Assembly: GCF_002009015.1 (NCBI RefSeq)
Contig: NZ_LZDE01000343.1
Span: 26,098 to 90,097 of the forward strand
Reading direction: 5' to 3'
Origin: Microbulbifer mangrovi
GTDB taxonomy: Bacteria; Pseudomonadota; Gammaproteobacteria; Pseudomonadales; Cellvibrionaceae
DNA: 64,000 nucleotides
Position numbers and translations under genes: made by a program. Of this stretch, positions 17,756 to 28,351 are shown one piece after another. The notes beneath the pieces were generated by a model. It worked only from the letters and a program-made list of their open reading frames with translations. It ran no database searches and was not told where the DNA came from. How positions within the stretch are numbered: position 1 is the first letter of the stretch; each line of letters starts with the position of its first letter.

Positions 17756-18898
17756 GTGTCATTACAACGATTCTTGCAAGACTGGGCCATCCCGGCCCTT
17801 ATCGGTCTCGCAGTAGCCGCAGCGCTACTGCTGCTGTTCCCCCACCTGCGGGGCCAGACCGAGAAATCGCCCGCGGTGGGGAGTTTCCAGGGCCCGGTAT
17901 CCTATGCCAGCGCGGTCAATCTGGCGGGCCCGGCGGTGGTCAACATATTCACCCGCAAGGCCGTTCCTCAGCGCAGACACCCCCTCTACAACCATCCGCT
18001 TTACCGACGCCTGCTGGACAACATGAACCTGCCGCAACAGGAGCGGATGCAGTCCAACCTGGGCTCCGGGGTGATCGTGAATCCGAATGGTTACATTCTG
18101 ACCAACTACCACGTTGTTTCAGGGGCTGAAGAAATTGCGGTGGTGCTTTCGGACGGCCGCGAGGCACAGGCCAAGCTGGTGGGCTCGGATGCAGACTTCG
18201 ACCTGGCGGTACTCAAAGTTGAACTGGACGGCCTTACCGCCATTGAAGTCGGCGACCCGGACAACGCCCAGGTGGGTGACGTAGTCCTCGCCATCGGCAA
18301 CCCCTTCGGCGTAGGGCAGACGGTCACCCAGGGCATTATCAGTGCAACCGGGCGCGACCTCGCGAGCACTGGCACCGGCAGCTATCTACAGAATTTCCTG
18401 CAAACCGACGCTGCGGTAAACCCGGGCAATTCAGGCGGTGCACTGGTAGATGCCTACGGAAAACTGCTTGGCATTAACACCTCAATCCTCAACCAGAGTG
18501 GCTCGACCGGCGGTATCAGCTTTGCGATTCCCGCCAATATTGCACTCAAGATCATGCAGGACATCATTGAGTTCGGCCGTGTAGTGCCCGGCTGGCTTGG
18601 CATCGAGGCCCAGACCCTTTCGCCACAGCTGGCGAGATCATTCAATCTGGCCTCCACCAACGGAGTCATCATCACCGCCACTTACAACCAGGGCCCGGCA
18701 GCGCTGGCCGGCCTCAAGCCAGGTGACGTGATCACCCATATCAACGGTGATCCGATCAACGACGGCAAACATGGGGTCGCCGCCATGGCAACCTTGAGAC
18801 CCGGCGAAGTGGTGACCATTACCTATATTCGCGACCGTGAGGTTCGCACAACCCAGGCCACGGTATCGGAGAAACCGCAGCCGCAAGCCAGGGACTGA
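17756..18898 (+). CDS. degS: DegS/AlgW-type periplasmic serine protease, one PDZ domain
   Basis: A membrane-anchored site-1 protease that, in its family, cuts the anti-sigma factor RseA/MucA on envelope stress. GTG 17756 is chosen for the AAGGAG five bases upstream; the frame is open much further left, antisense to sat, without meaning. Residues about 13-31 are a single N-terminal membrane anchor. The catalytic triad is His119 (TNYHVVSG), Asp149 (ADFDLAVLK) and Ser226 (NPGNSGGAL); one PDZ domain follows (about 280-370; GLKPGDVITHING). At 380 aa with one PDZ and an anchor it is DegS/AlgW rather than DegP or DegQ. Its place near hisD-hisG-murA matches algW in Pseudomonas. Confidence 0.9.
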   Translation: MSLQRFLQDWAIPALIGLAVAAALLLLFPHLRGQTEKSPAVGSFQGPVSYASAVNLAGPAVVNIFTRKAVPQRRHPLYNHPLYRRLLDNMNLPQQERMQSNLGSGVIVNPNGYILTNYHVVSGAEEIAVVLSDGREAQAKLVGSDADFDLAVLKVELDGLTAIEVGDPDNAQVGDVVLAIGNPFGVGQTVTQGIISATGRDLASTGTGSYLQNFLQTDAAVNPGNSGGALVDAYGKLLGINTSILNQSGSTGGISFAIPANIALKIMQDIIEFGRVVPGWLGIEAQTLSPQLARSFNLASTNGVIITATYNQGPAALAGLKPGDVITHINGDPINDGKHGVAAMATLRPGEVVTITYIRDREVRTTQATVSEKPQPQARD

Positions 18899-18961
18899 TC
18901 CCGACAGTTACCGGCTCTCCGGCAAACCACAACCAACACCTGAACACGGAAGGGTTTGATC

Positions 18962-19450
18962 ATGCTGAAAACACTGTGGATTCCACTGCTGCTTGCGCTA
19001 ATGGCCGGAACCGCCAGCGGAGAGACCGACGAACGCGCTGAACTGCAAACCCTGCTCGACCGGTTTCTGACCGGCGCCGCGAGCGACATCCGGGTTCACC
19101 AGCGCTTCTGGGCCGACGACCTGATTTACACCAGTTCCAGCGGACAGCGGTTCGGCAAGCAGAAGATCCTCGAAGGTATGCACCCAGCAAAGAGCGAAGC
19201 GGAAGAAGGGGAAAAGCCCGAACCAAACAGTGTCCGGTATCGCGCAGAAGAAACCGATATCCGGCTATTCGGTGACATGGCGGTGGTGGCATTCAGACTG
19301 ATCGCAGACAAATCACCCGCGGATAGCAATGGTGGTGCAAACACACCGGAAAGCGAATACTTCAATACCGGCACCTTCATCAAACGTGACGGCCAGTGGC
19401 GCGCCGTCGCCTGGCAGGCAACGAAAATTCCGGCCGCCCCCGCCCCCTGA
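18962..19450 (+). CDS. exported SnoaL/DUF4440-like protein
   Basis: A 162-aa protein with a cleavable-looking signal peptide (MLKTLWIPLLLALMAGTASG). The mature part has the NTF2-like pattern of DUF4440: an N-terminal helix, FWADDLIYTSSSGQRFGK, a central DMAVVAFRLIA strand and the closing FIKRDGQWRAVAWQATKI. ATG 18962 is preferred over TTG 18956 because of the GGAAGGG site. Proteins of this fold bind or modify small molecules in varied ways, and nothing here points to a particular substrate. It stands between degS and hisD, where Pseudomonas has hisC1. Confidence 0.8.
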   Translation: MLKTLWIPLLLALMAGTASGETDERAELQTLLDRFLTGAASDIRVHQRFWADDLIYTSSSGQRFGKQKILEGMHPAKSEAEEGEKPEPNSVRYRAEETDIRLFGDMAVVAFRLIADKSPADSNGGANTPESEYFNTGTFIKRDGQWRAVAWQATKIPAAPAP

Positions 19451-19474
19451 ATCGCACATGGGGTGACAAACAAA

Positions 19475-19500
19475 AAAGCCGCGGATAGAACCGCGGCTTT
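19475..19500. terminator. bidirectional terminator between the SnoaL-like gene and hisD
   Basis: AAAGCCGCGG (19475-19484) and CCGCGGCTTT (19491-19500) are perfect complements with loop ATAGAA; extra A residues precede the stem, giving a U tract on the minus strand for hisD. Confidence 0.85.
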
Positions 19501-19543
19501 AGCACTTACCTGCTTACTTCAGACTGTCAGCGGATAACGGCGA

Positions 19544-20857
19544 TCAATCCTCTTCCGCCACGCGGTATTCCGCAGATCTCGCGTGGGCCTCCAGGCCCTC
19601 TCCCCGCGCCAATGTTGAAGCGACACGCCCGAGCGTGCTGGCGCCCTGCGGCGAACAGTAGATGACCGAACTGCGCTTCTGGAAATCGTACACTCCCAGT
19701 GGCGAGGAAAAACGAGCGGTGCCGCTGGTGGGCAATACGTGGTTCGGACCCGCACAGTAATCACCCAACGCCTCTGCGGTATAACGGCCGAGGAAGATGG
19801 CACCGGCATTGCGGATACCCGGCAGATACTGCTCTGGCTGCTCTACGGAAACCTCCAGGTGCTCCGGAGCAACGCGATTAGCCAGGTCAACGGCTTGCTC
19901 GAGGTCCCGGACCCGAATCAGCGCACCGCGATCGGCCAGAGAGCGGCCGGCAATCGCCTCCCGGGAAAGGGTCGGTAACAGCTTTTGCAGTGAAGCTTCC
20001 ACCGCATCCAGGAACGCCGCGTCCGGACACAACAGAATCGACTGTGCCTGCTCGTCGTGCTCCGCCTGCGACAACAGGTCCATGGCAATCCAGTCGGGAT
20101 CGGTTTTACCATCACAGATCACCAGGATTTCGGAAGGCCCGGCAATCATATCGATGGCTACCTGACCAAACACCGCGCGCTTGGCCGAAGCGACATAAAT
20201 ATTTCCCGGGCCCACAATCTTGTCCACGCGCGCAACGGTTTCGGTACCGTAAGCCAGCGCGGCAACCGCCTGGGCCCCACCAATGGTAAACACCCGGTCC
20301 ACCCCTGCGATAGCCGCAGCGGCGAGCACCAGATCGTTCAGCTTATCATCCGGTGCGGGCACCACCATCTGGATTTCATCCACGCCCGCCACTTTTGCCG
20401 GAATCGCATTCATCAGCACTGAGGACGGATAGCTGGCCTTACCTCCGGGCACGTAGATACCCACCCGCTCCATGGGGGTAATCTGCTGACCGAGAATAGT
20501 GCCGTCGACCTCCTGATACTGCCAGGACGACTGCAGCTGGTGCTCGTGATAATCCCGCACCCGCTTGGCCGCCAGTTCCAGCGACGCGCGACTGTCAGCA
20601 GAAATACGCTCCAGTGCAGCGTGTAGCTGGGCCTTATCCAGGCAATAATCCGCAGCGGATTGCAGGCTGCGCCGATCAAAGCGGTTGGTATATTCGATCA
20701 CAGCCGCATCACCGCGCGTCTTCACCTGGCGCAGGATATCGGCAACGGCAGTCTCTACCTGCTGGTCCGCCACTGACTCCCAGTCGAGGAGACGATCCAG
20801 TTCTGCAGAAAACCCGGGATGTCCGGCATCCAGCCGGCGGATGGAAAATTCACTCAT
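19544..20857 (-). CDS. hisD: histidinol dehydrogenase
   Basis: HisD oxidises L-histidinol to histidine in two NAD-dependent steps with a catalytic zinc. The 437-aa protein has the full family length and motifs: [68 protein letters not shown] and the zinc-site [15 protein letters not shown]. It follows hisG by 35 bases. hisC, which often comes next, is not present. Confidence 0.97.
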   Translation of the reverse strand: MSEFSIRRLDAGHPGFSAELDRLLDWESVADQQVETAVADILRQVKTRGDAAVIEYTNRFDRRSLQSAADYCLDKAQLHAALERISADSRASLELAAKRVRDYHEHQLQSSWQYQEVDGTILGQQITPMERVGIYVPGGKASYPSSVLMNAIPAKVAGVDEIQMVVPAPDDKLNDLVLAAAAIAGVDRVFTIGGAQAVAALAYGTETVARVDKIVGPGNIYVASAKRAVFGQVAIDMIAGPSEILVICDGKTDPDWIAMDLLSQAEHDEQAQSILLCPDAAFLDAVEASLQKLLPTLSREAIAGRSLADRGALIRVRDLEQAVDLANRVAPEHLEVSVEQPEQYLPGIRNAGAIFLGRYTAEALGDYCAGPNHVLPTSGTARFSSPLGVYDFQKRSSVIYCSPQGASTLGRVASTLARGEGLEAHARSAEYRVAEED

Positions 20858-20892
20858 AGTCGTTCGGTCGAAGATGCGTTTGCGGAAAAGTC

Positions 20893-21531
20893 TCAGTCAG
20901 CTTTCTGCGCGTTTACCGCCTGCGACAGCTGCTCGATCAGCGCACTGATCGCACTGTATTTCATTTTCATGGAAGCCTTGTTCACGATCAGGCGACTGCT
21001 GATATCGGCAATATGATCCCGGGCCTCGAGGCCGTTCGCCTTGAGGGTATTACCCGTGTCCACGATATCCACGATCTCATCCGCGAGATCCATCAGCGGT
21101 GCCAGCTCCATCGCGCCGTACAGTTTGATGATATCCGCCTGACGTCCCTGGGCCGCGTAATACTGCTTGGCAGATTGCACAAACTTGGTCGCCACCTTGA
21201 TACGACCACTGGGCAGCGCAGCCCCCTTGATACCCGCAGTCATCAGGCGACAGCGGGCAATGTTCAGGTCGAGCGGCTCATAGATATTACTGTCGTCATG
21301 CTCCAGCAGATTGTCCTTGCCAGCCACACCCATGTCCGCGGCACCGTGCTGTACATAGGTGGGCACGTCCGAGCCACGCAAAATCAGCAGGCGCACATTC
21401 TCCTGGTTGGTCGGAAAAATCAGCTTGCGGCTTTTGGAAATATCTTCCAGCGGCTCCAGGCCGGCCGCGGCCAGCAGTGGCAGCGTTTCTTTGAGAATGC
21501 GCCCCTTGGTCAGGGCAATGGTGATCTGCAT
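20893..21531 (-). CDS. hisG: ATP phosphoribosyltransferase, short form
   Basis: HisG commits ATP and PRPP to histidine synthesis. At 212 aa this is the short (HisG-S) form, lacking the C-terminal regulatory domain, so by family knowledge it needs the HisZ partner encoded elsewhere. It begins [18 protein letters not shown] and carries [18 protein letters not shown] sequence ([20 protein letters not shown]) and [17 protein letters not shown], the PRPP-binding region. Sits between murA and hisD as in Pseudomonas. Confidence 0.96.
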   Translation of the reverse strand: MQITIALTKGRILKETLPLLAAAGLEPLEDISKSRKLIFPTNQENVRLLILRGSDVPTYVQHGAADMGVAGKDNLLEHDDSNIYEPLDLNIARCRLMTAGIKGAALPSGRIKVATKFVQSAKQYYAAQGRQADIIKLYGAMELAPLMDLADEIVDIVDTGNTLKANGLEARDHIADISSRLIVNKASMKMKYSAISALIEQLSQAVNAQKAD

Positions 21532-21690
21532 AGCGATTATGATTATCTGATGCGCCCGGCGGGTGCCGGGCCGGAAGAAAGAGGCAAGCCCCCAATTCTC
21601 GCGGGAGCTTATCGGCTCAGGGACTGCCGCGCCAATAAAAATCTAGAATAAACCTAGACGGGAAACATATAGCGCCCGAGAAACTGGCGA

Positions 21691-23252
<1,562 letters not shown>

Positions 23253-23369
23253 AGATGGGGCTTACAGTCGTGTTAAAAACGCGCAAGTGTACTGGAATAA
23301 GCAACCCGGCGCAGCCGTGATTCTCGCGACTGCGCCGGGTCCTTACGCACTCTCACGCATCCGGGCTCA

Positions 23370-24029
23370 TCAGCCCACTTTGTCCGCCGCCGACCAGCTG
23401 GCGATGACCCTGTCGATATCGCCGCCGTTGGTCTGCATGGCCTGAGCGAACTGGCCGCGGAAGGTTTTACCGAGGTTGACGCCATTCAGAATCACGTTGA
23501 TCAGCTTCCACTGCCCGCTGCGATTGCGAACGAGGGTATAAGAGACCTTGGTAACACCCTCTTTACTGCGCACTTCCTGCAGCACATTGACCCGATTACC
23601 GCTCGGGGCAGAACCCGGATTCAGCACCTTCACATCCATAGTGCCAAAGGTGGCAACACCTCGGGCAAACGTCGCTACCAGGTCGCGGCGGAAAGCACTG
23701 GCAAACTTAGCGCGCTGGGCCGGGGTCGCCTGCTTGGCGTACTTGCCCATTACTCCGCGGGCGATAAAGTCGAAGTCCACCACCGGCGCCAATACCCGAT
23801 CAACCGCGGAGTAGTAGCCTTGCGGGTTAGAATTGACCTTTTTACCCTCGCTTCGGATTACTCCAAGCAACTCGTTTGAGACCCCTTCGATCACGGTGTA
23901 CGGGTTCTGCGCCGCTGAGGCAAAAGGTGCCACGCAACACAGCAAGAAAACGGATAACAGTGCCCAAACGCGGGCTGTAATCCGCTGATCAGATTTCCGG
24001 ACTTGGATGGTCATGGCGGGCGTTCTCAC
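23370..24029 (-). CDS. mlaC: phospholipid-binding protein MlaC (Ttg2D-like), without its ABC partners
   Basis: MlaC is the periplasmic shuttle that carries phospholipids between the outer-membrane MlaA complex and the MlaFEDB ABC transporter. The 219-aa protein has a signal peptide (residues about 15-38, ending ASA), the NPQGYYSAVDRVLAPVVDFD region and GQWKLINVILNGVNLGKTFR near the end, as in MlaC. GTG 24029 is chosen because GGGAGA lies 6 bases upstream. mlaF, mlaE, mlaD and mlaB, which normally flank mlaC here, are all absent from the window. Confidence 0.9.
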   Translation of the reverse strand: MRTPAMTIQVRKSDQRITARVWALLSVFLLCCVAPFASAAQNPYTVIEGVSNELLGVIRSEGKKVNSNPQGYYSAVDRVLAPVVDFDFIARGVMGKYAKQATPAQRAKFASAFRRDLVATFARGVATFGTMDVKVLNPGSAPSGNRVNVLQEVRSKEGVTKVSYTLVRNRSGQWKLINVILNGVNLGKTFRGQFAQAMQTNGGDIDRVIASWSAADKVG

Positions 24030-24519
24030 AGAATATCTCCCATTGGCAATTCGTCCCTTGGATGCTCACCACAAGAAAAAGTGTCGTGGCGATGCCGATA
24101 TTTTTCGCTGGTGTGCTGGAGAGACCGATTTTCCGTTCGGTCTTTCTCGGTAGCTGACAATAGCGGCGGCAAACTATACCATGGCGGCGCTTCGGACAAG
24201 CGGCACTGGGTCACTTTCGCCGTGCTGACCGCGGTCACGCTCCCCGGCCCACGAAACTCTGGCACGACGGCTCCTGCCGGGTTCAGCCGGCAGGCCGAGC
24301 GGTCAGGCCAGTACAGAATCCCATCAGCGCTTACCGAGTCTAGCTGCGCAACGACATTTGCGGCGCGACCGACATTAAAAGGTTAGCACGTCAGCCTGCG
24401 GGGCTGCGGTACCGCAATCCGATGCGCCGAACCGACAACGCTTCTCTAAACTGATACTAGATTTTGTGCAGGTCCACTTTTCACGGCCTCCGCACCTTGG
24501 AACCCAGAAGAGCATTACT
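24030..24519. other. divergent intergenic region where mlaFED would be expected
   Basis: 490 bases separate the divergent starts of mlaC and kdsD. Open frames in this stretch show no resemblance to MlaD, MlaE or MlaF and include cysteine- and serine-rich nonsense. I see no clear remnant, terminator or repeat. Promoters for both flanking units must lie here, but no well-spaced hexamer pair stands out. Confidence 0.55.
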
Positions 24520-25491
24520 ATGGGAAAAGAACTAATAATTGAGGCGGGACGCCGCACCATCTCCATGGAAGCCGTTGCAGTAGCAGCGTTGGAGCAACGA
24601 ATCGGCAACGGATTCCAAAAGGCCTGTGAACTGATCCTTGCTTGCAAGGGCCGCGTGATCGTATCCGGTATGGGCAAGTCCGGCCATATTGGCCGCAAGA
24701 TTGCCGCCACTCTCGCGAGCACCGGCACCCCCAGTTTCTTTGTCCACCCGGGTGAGGCCAGCCATGGCGACCTGGGCATGATCACCCGTCAGGACCTGGT
24801 CATAGCCATCTCTAACTCTGGCACCTCCGCAGAGGTACTCACCCTGCTGCCCCTGCTCAAGCGCCTAGGCATTCCCATGATCAGCATGACCGGCAAGCCG
24901 GACTCACCGCTGGCACAATCCGCCGATGTAAACCTCGACATCGCCGTCGATACCGAGGCCTGCCCGCTCAATCTGGCACCCACCTCCTCAACTACCGTCA
25001 CCCTTGTGATGGGTGATGCACTCGCGGTGGCGCTGCTCGAAGCGCGTGGCTTTACCGCCGAGGACTTCGCGTTTTCCCACCCGGGAGGCGCACTGGGTCG
25101 CCAGCTGCTTTTGAAGGTGGAAGATGTTATGCACGCCGGCGACGAATTACCCCAGGTAGCGCCGGAAACACCACTTTCCACCGCACTGCTGGAGATGACA
25201 AGCAAGGGCTTTGGTATGACAACTGTAGTCGACAAGGGCGGACACCTGCTGGGCGTATTTACTGACGGCGACCTGCGCCGAGTGATCGACCAGAAGCAGG
25301 AGCTGGATAGTGCCACCATGGATCAAGTGATGAGCCGCCGCCCCAAAACGGTCAGCGCCCACACCCTCGCCGCAGAGGCACTGCGCATCATGGAAGACAG
25401 CAAGATCACCGCACTGGTGGTCGAGGATCCCGAACACCACCCCATCGGGCTCCTGCATATGCACGATATTTTACGCGCCGGGGTCATCTGA
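24520..25491 (+). CDS. kdsD: D-arabinose 5-phosphate isomerase KdsD
   Basis: KdsD interconverts ribulose 5-phosphate and arabinose 5-phosphate, the first step to Kdo for lipopolysaccharide. ATG 24520 (MGKELIIEAGRRTISMEA) is preceded by AGAAGAGC; the open frame to 24466 is not supported. The SIS domain is at residues about 35-180 (GMGKSGHIGRKIAATLASTG, VIAISNSGTSAEVL), followed by SHPGGALGRQLL and a pair of CBS domains (about 205-320). 323 aa is normal. First gene of the Kdo/Lpt run. Confidence 0.95.
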   Translation: MGKELIIEAGRRTISMEAVAVAALEQRIGNGFQKACELILACKGRVIVSGMGKSGHIGRKIAATLASTGTPSFFVHPGEASHGDLGMITRQDLVIAISNSGTSAEVLTLLPLLKRLGIPMISMTGKPDSPLAQSADVNLDIAVDTEACPLNLAPTSSTTVTLVMGDALAVALLEARGFTAEDFAFSHPGGALGRQLLLKVEDVMHAGDELPQVAPETPLSTALLEMTSKGFGMTTVVDKGGHLLGVFTDGDLRRVIDQKQELDSATMDQVMSRRPKTVSAHTLAAEALRIMEDSKITALVVEDPEHHPIGLLHMHDILRAGVI

Positions 25492-25562
25492 CCCACCTGT
25501 CGCCCCCCACACCTGGGCGCACAGACACCCGCTTACAAAAATTTATAGATAGAAGGCCCCCC

Positions 25563-26123
25563 GTGAACCAGCAGCAACTGCACACAGAACAGGACATCCG
25601 CAACAAACTGAGCCAGGTACGCCACCTGATCCTTGATGTGGACGGCGTTCTTACCGATGGCCGCCTGTATTTCGACAACCACGGTAATGAGCTGAAAACC
25701 TTCCACACCTTGGACGGCCACGGTATCAAGATGCTGCAGCAATCCGGTGTCGCGGTGGCGATTATTACCGGCCGGCGCAGCTCCCTGGTGGAAAAGCGCG
25801 CGCACGACCTGGGCATCACGCGCCTGATCCAGGGGCGGGAAGACAAGTACACCGCGTTTCTGGAGCTGTTCGCAAACGAACCTTACGATATGCAGCACAT
25901 TGCCTATATGGGCGACGACTATCCGGACCTGCAACTGATGACGCGGGTTGGCTGCCCGATTGCGGTTCCCGATGCGGCACCACCGGTACGCGAGCGCGCA
26001 CTGTTTGTTACCGAGCGGAGCGGCGGAATGGGCGCGGTTCGCGAAGTGTGCGACCGGATAATGCACGCGCAGGACACCTTCAATGCCGCCCTGGCACCTT
26101 ATCTCGCCGATGACGGAAGGTAA
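25563..26123 (+). CDS. kdsC: 3-deoxy-D-manno-octulosonate 8-phosphate phosphatase KdsC
   Basis: KdsC removes phosphate from Kdo-8-phosphate. The 186-aa HAD-superfamily protein has the nucleophile motif LDVDGVLTDG (Asp nucleophile and acid/base Asp), the TGR motif (IITGRRSSLVEKRA), the conserved Lys (KYTAFLEL) and the metal-binding MGDDYPDLQLM. It lacks a large cap domain, as in tetrameric KdsC. GTG start with GAAGG upstream. Directly follows kdsD. Confidence 0.95.
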   Translation: MNQQQLHTEQDIRNKLSQVRHLILDVDGVLTDGRLYFDNHGNELKTFHTLDGHGIKMLQQSGVAVAIITGRRSSLVEKRAHDLGITRLIQGREDKYTAFLELFANEPYDMQHIAYMGDDYPDLQLMTRVGCPIAVPDAAPPVRERALFVTERSGGMGAVREVCDRIMHAQDTFNAALAPYLADDGR

Positions 26124-26217
26124 CCTTTAGCGCCATCGCCTGAACCAACAGGCCACTGCGAAGACTAAATGAGCGGCCATCTGTGAATGACCGCCCACTC
26201 AAGGAAACGAAAACCGA

Positions 26218-26781
26218 ATGCGCACCTGGTTCCCTCTGGTCATTGTTGTCACCCTCATCTCCCTGGGGTTGTGGTTTACTGAAAGCCCGCCCGAGCAGTT
26301 GATGGGCAAGCGCCCCACCCAGCAGGAACACAATAAAGCCGCAGATCTCATCATCCGGGATGCACGCACGCGCCACTTCAGCACGGAGGGCACGCTCGCC
26401 TATGAAGTGGATGCCAAGCGCGTGACATTTTTCCAGTTCGCCCGCCGCGATCGTGCAGACCTCACCGAACCGCGCATGATGTTCTATCAAGGAGAGGATT
26501 CCCGCTGGCGCACTGAATCCCGATCCGGAGTGGCCTTTAACAACGGCCAGCGTGTGGTTCTGCGCGGCGATGTCACGATCCGGGAGCTACCGGAGCCGGG
26601 CATCACCCTGCGCACTCCGAATATTGTGATCAAGCCACGCGAAGAATTCGCCGAAACGAATAAACGCGTTACCATTACCGACGGTCCGAATCGCACCACA
26701 GGCAAAGGCCTGCGCGCCGACCTGAAAAAAGACAAAGTAGAAATCCTGTCTGACGTGGAAAGCAGCTATGAAGCCCAATGA
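26218..26781 (+). CDS. lptC: LPS export protein LptC
   Basis: LptC is the single-span inner-membrane part of the lipopolysaccharide transport bridge; it receives LPS from LptB2FG and passes it to LptA. The 187-aa protein has an N-terminal membrane helix (residues about 3-20) and a beta-rich periplasmic domain with the family features DLIIRDARTRHFSTEGTLAY and TGKGLRADLKKDKVEIL. Its 3' end overlaps lptA by 14 bases, so translation is coupled. Confidence 0.93.
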   Translation: MRTWFPLVIVVTLISLGLWFTESPPEQLMGKRPTQQEHNKAADLIIRDARTRHFSTEGTLAYEVDAKRVTFFQFARRDRADLTEPRMMFYQGEDSRWRTESRSGVAFNNGQRVVLRGDVTIRELPEPGITLRTPNIVIKPREEFAETNKRVTITDGPNRTTGKGLRADLKKDKVEILSDVESSYEAQ

Positions 26782-27319
26782 CTCGATCCACCCACCGGCG
26801 CGCAGCATCGTCCGCGCAGCCTGTGCAACCTTCCTCGCCACGCTGCTGTTCGCTGCCAATAGCCACGCTCTGCCCAATGACCGGGAGCAGCCGGTCAAGG
26901 TTTCCGCCGACAAACTGGAAGCCAATCGCAGCAAGAATCTCTCGGTGTACAGCGGCAACGTGGTGATCAGCCAGGGCTCCCTGCAGATTCGCGCCGATCG
27001 CGTAGAGGTACACGGCAACACCAAAGGTGAAATCAACAAGGTGGTTGCCACCGGCAAGCCTGCGCACTTTCAGCAGCAGGTAGAGGAAAGCGCCACCCCG
27101 GTCAAGGCGCGCGCCAAACGTATCGAATTCCTGGTCAGCAGCGATGCCCTACAGCTCACCGGGGAAGCGTTTGTCGACCGCGATGGCAACACCCTGTCTG
27201 CCGAGCGTATTGATTACGACCTCAACAGTGAGCAGATGCAGGCCCAGGGACAATCAGAGCAGAAGCGGGTAGAGATGATCTGGAAGCCGGAATCCAAACC
27301 GGCACAGAACGACCAGTAA
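26768..27319 (+). CDS. lptA: LPS transport periplasmic protein LptA
   Basis: LptA polymerises into the periplasmic beta-jellyroll bridge for LPS. The 183-aa protein begins with a signal peptide ending NSHA (about residue 34), then the OstA-like repeat units: [39 protein letters not shown] and the late [19 protein letters not shown]. Length and order match the family. Overlaps lptC and precedes lptB by 73 bases. Confidence 0.94.
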   Translation: MKPNDSIHPPARSIVRAACATFLATLLFAANSHALPNDREQPVKVSADKLEANRSKNLSVYSGNVVISQGSLQIRADRVEVHGNTKGEINKVVATGKPAHFQQQVEESATPVKARAKRIEFLVSSDALQLTGEAFVDRDGNTLSAERIDYDLNSEQMQAQGQSEQKRVEMIWKPESKPAQNDQ

Positions 27320-27392
27320 GCGGCGCCCGACCAACACACAATATTTAACAAGTGGGCTGCCCGCAGCGGCCCTACAGATACCGGATTGCAAC

Positions 27393-28118
27393 ATGCCGAC
27401 GCTCAAAGCGTTACATCTCGCCAAGCAGTACAAGAAACGCAAAGTCGTTCAGGACGTTTCCGTGAGCGTATCCAGCGGCCAGGTAGTCGGCCTCCTTGGC
27501 CCCAACGGCGCCGGTAAGACCACCTGCTTCTACATGATCGCTGGTCTGCTCCAGGCAGATGCCGGACAGGTAATGATCGATAGTGAAGACATTACCGGCT
27601 ATTCGATGCACGGCCGCGCGCGCAAGGGTATCGGCTACCTGCCCCAGGAAGCATCGGTATTCCGCCGCCTGTCGGTGGCGGACAATATCCTCGCCATCCT
27701 GGAGACACGCAAGGACCTGAACCGCAGTCAGCGCCAGGCGCAGCTGGAGGCACTGCTGGAAGAGTTCCATATCACCCACATCCGCGACAGCCTGGGCATG
27801 GCCCTGTCCGGTGGCGAGCGCCGGCGGGTCGAGATTGCGCGCGCCCTGGCCACCAATCCCGCCTTTGTCCTGCTCGACGAGCCATTTGCCGGGGTAGACC
27901 CCATCTCGGTCAACGATATCCAGCAGATCATCCGCCACCTGAGGGATCGCGGCATCGGCGTACTGATCACCGATCACAACGTGCGCGAGACCCTGGATAT
28001 CTGCGAGACCGCCTACATCGTCAGCGAAGGGCATATTATCGCCTCAGGCAACCCCAAAGACGTCGCCCAGAACAAGCAGGTAAAAGACGTGTATCTGGGA
28101 CACGAGTTCACCATTTGA
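27393..28118 (+). CDS. lptB: LPS export ABC transporter ATP-binding protein LptB
   Basis: The ATPase that powers LPS extraction by LptFG. The 241-aa protein has Walker [12 protein letters not shown] near residue 37, Q-loop LPQEASVF, signature [15 protein letters not shown] near 137, Walker [14 protein letters not shown] and the switch His in LITDHNVRE. lptF and lptG are not in the window, which is normal since they are usually elsewhere. Last gene of the Kdo/Lpt run. Confidence 0.97.
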   Translation: MPTLKALHLAKQYKKRKVVQDVSVSVSSGQVVGLLGPNGAGKTTCFYMIAGLLQADAGQVMIDSEDITGYSMHGRARKGIGYLPQEASVFRRLSVADNILAILETRKDLNRSQRQAQLEALLEEFHITHIRDSLGMALSGGERRRVEIARALATNPAFVLLDEPFAGVDPISVNDIQQIIRHLRDRGIGVLITDHNVRETLDICETAYIVSEGHIIASGNPKDVAQNKQVKDVYLGHEFTI

Positions 28119-28351
28119 CCGAAACACGGGGGATCCATCTGCTCAATCCCCCGCATTCCTAGACGGCCATCACAAATAATACCGGCGCATCCAAAAGCAA
28201 AAGTCGTTTCGGCACGCTTATTGCTTAACCTGCCTCTTGTGTTCCGATTTGCCCCGGGGTAGTCTGCAGGAAATGAGCTTTACGCCGCCGTAACAGATAC
28301 AGATTCTGTACAGCGCACTAACGCCAGATAATTCTGCCGGCACACCCCTTT

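Noticed and set aside
24026..24265. 79-codon minus-strand open frame just upstream of mlaC, considered as a remnant of mlaD
   Set aside because: The translation shows no MCE-domain pattern or membrane anchor and overlaps the mlaC ribosome binding site.
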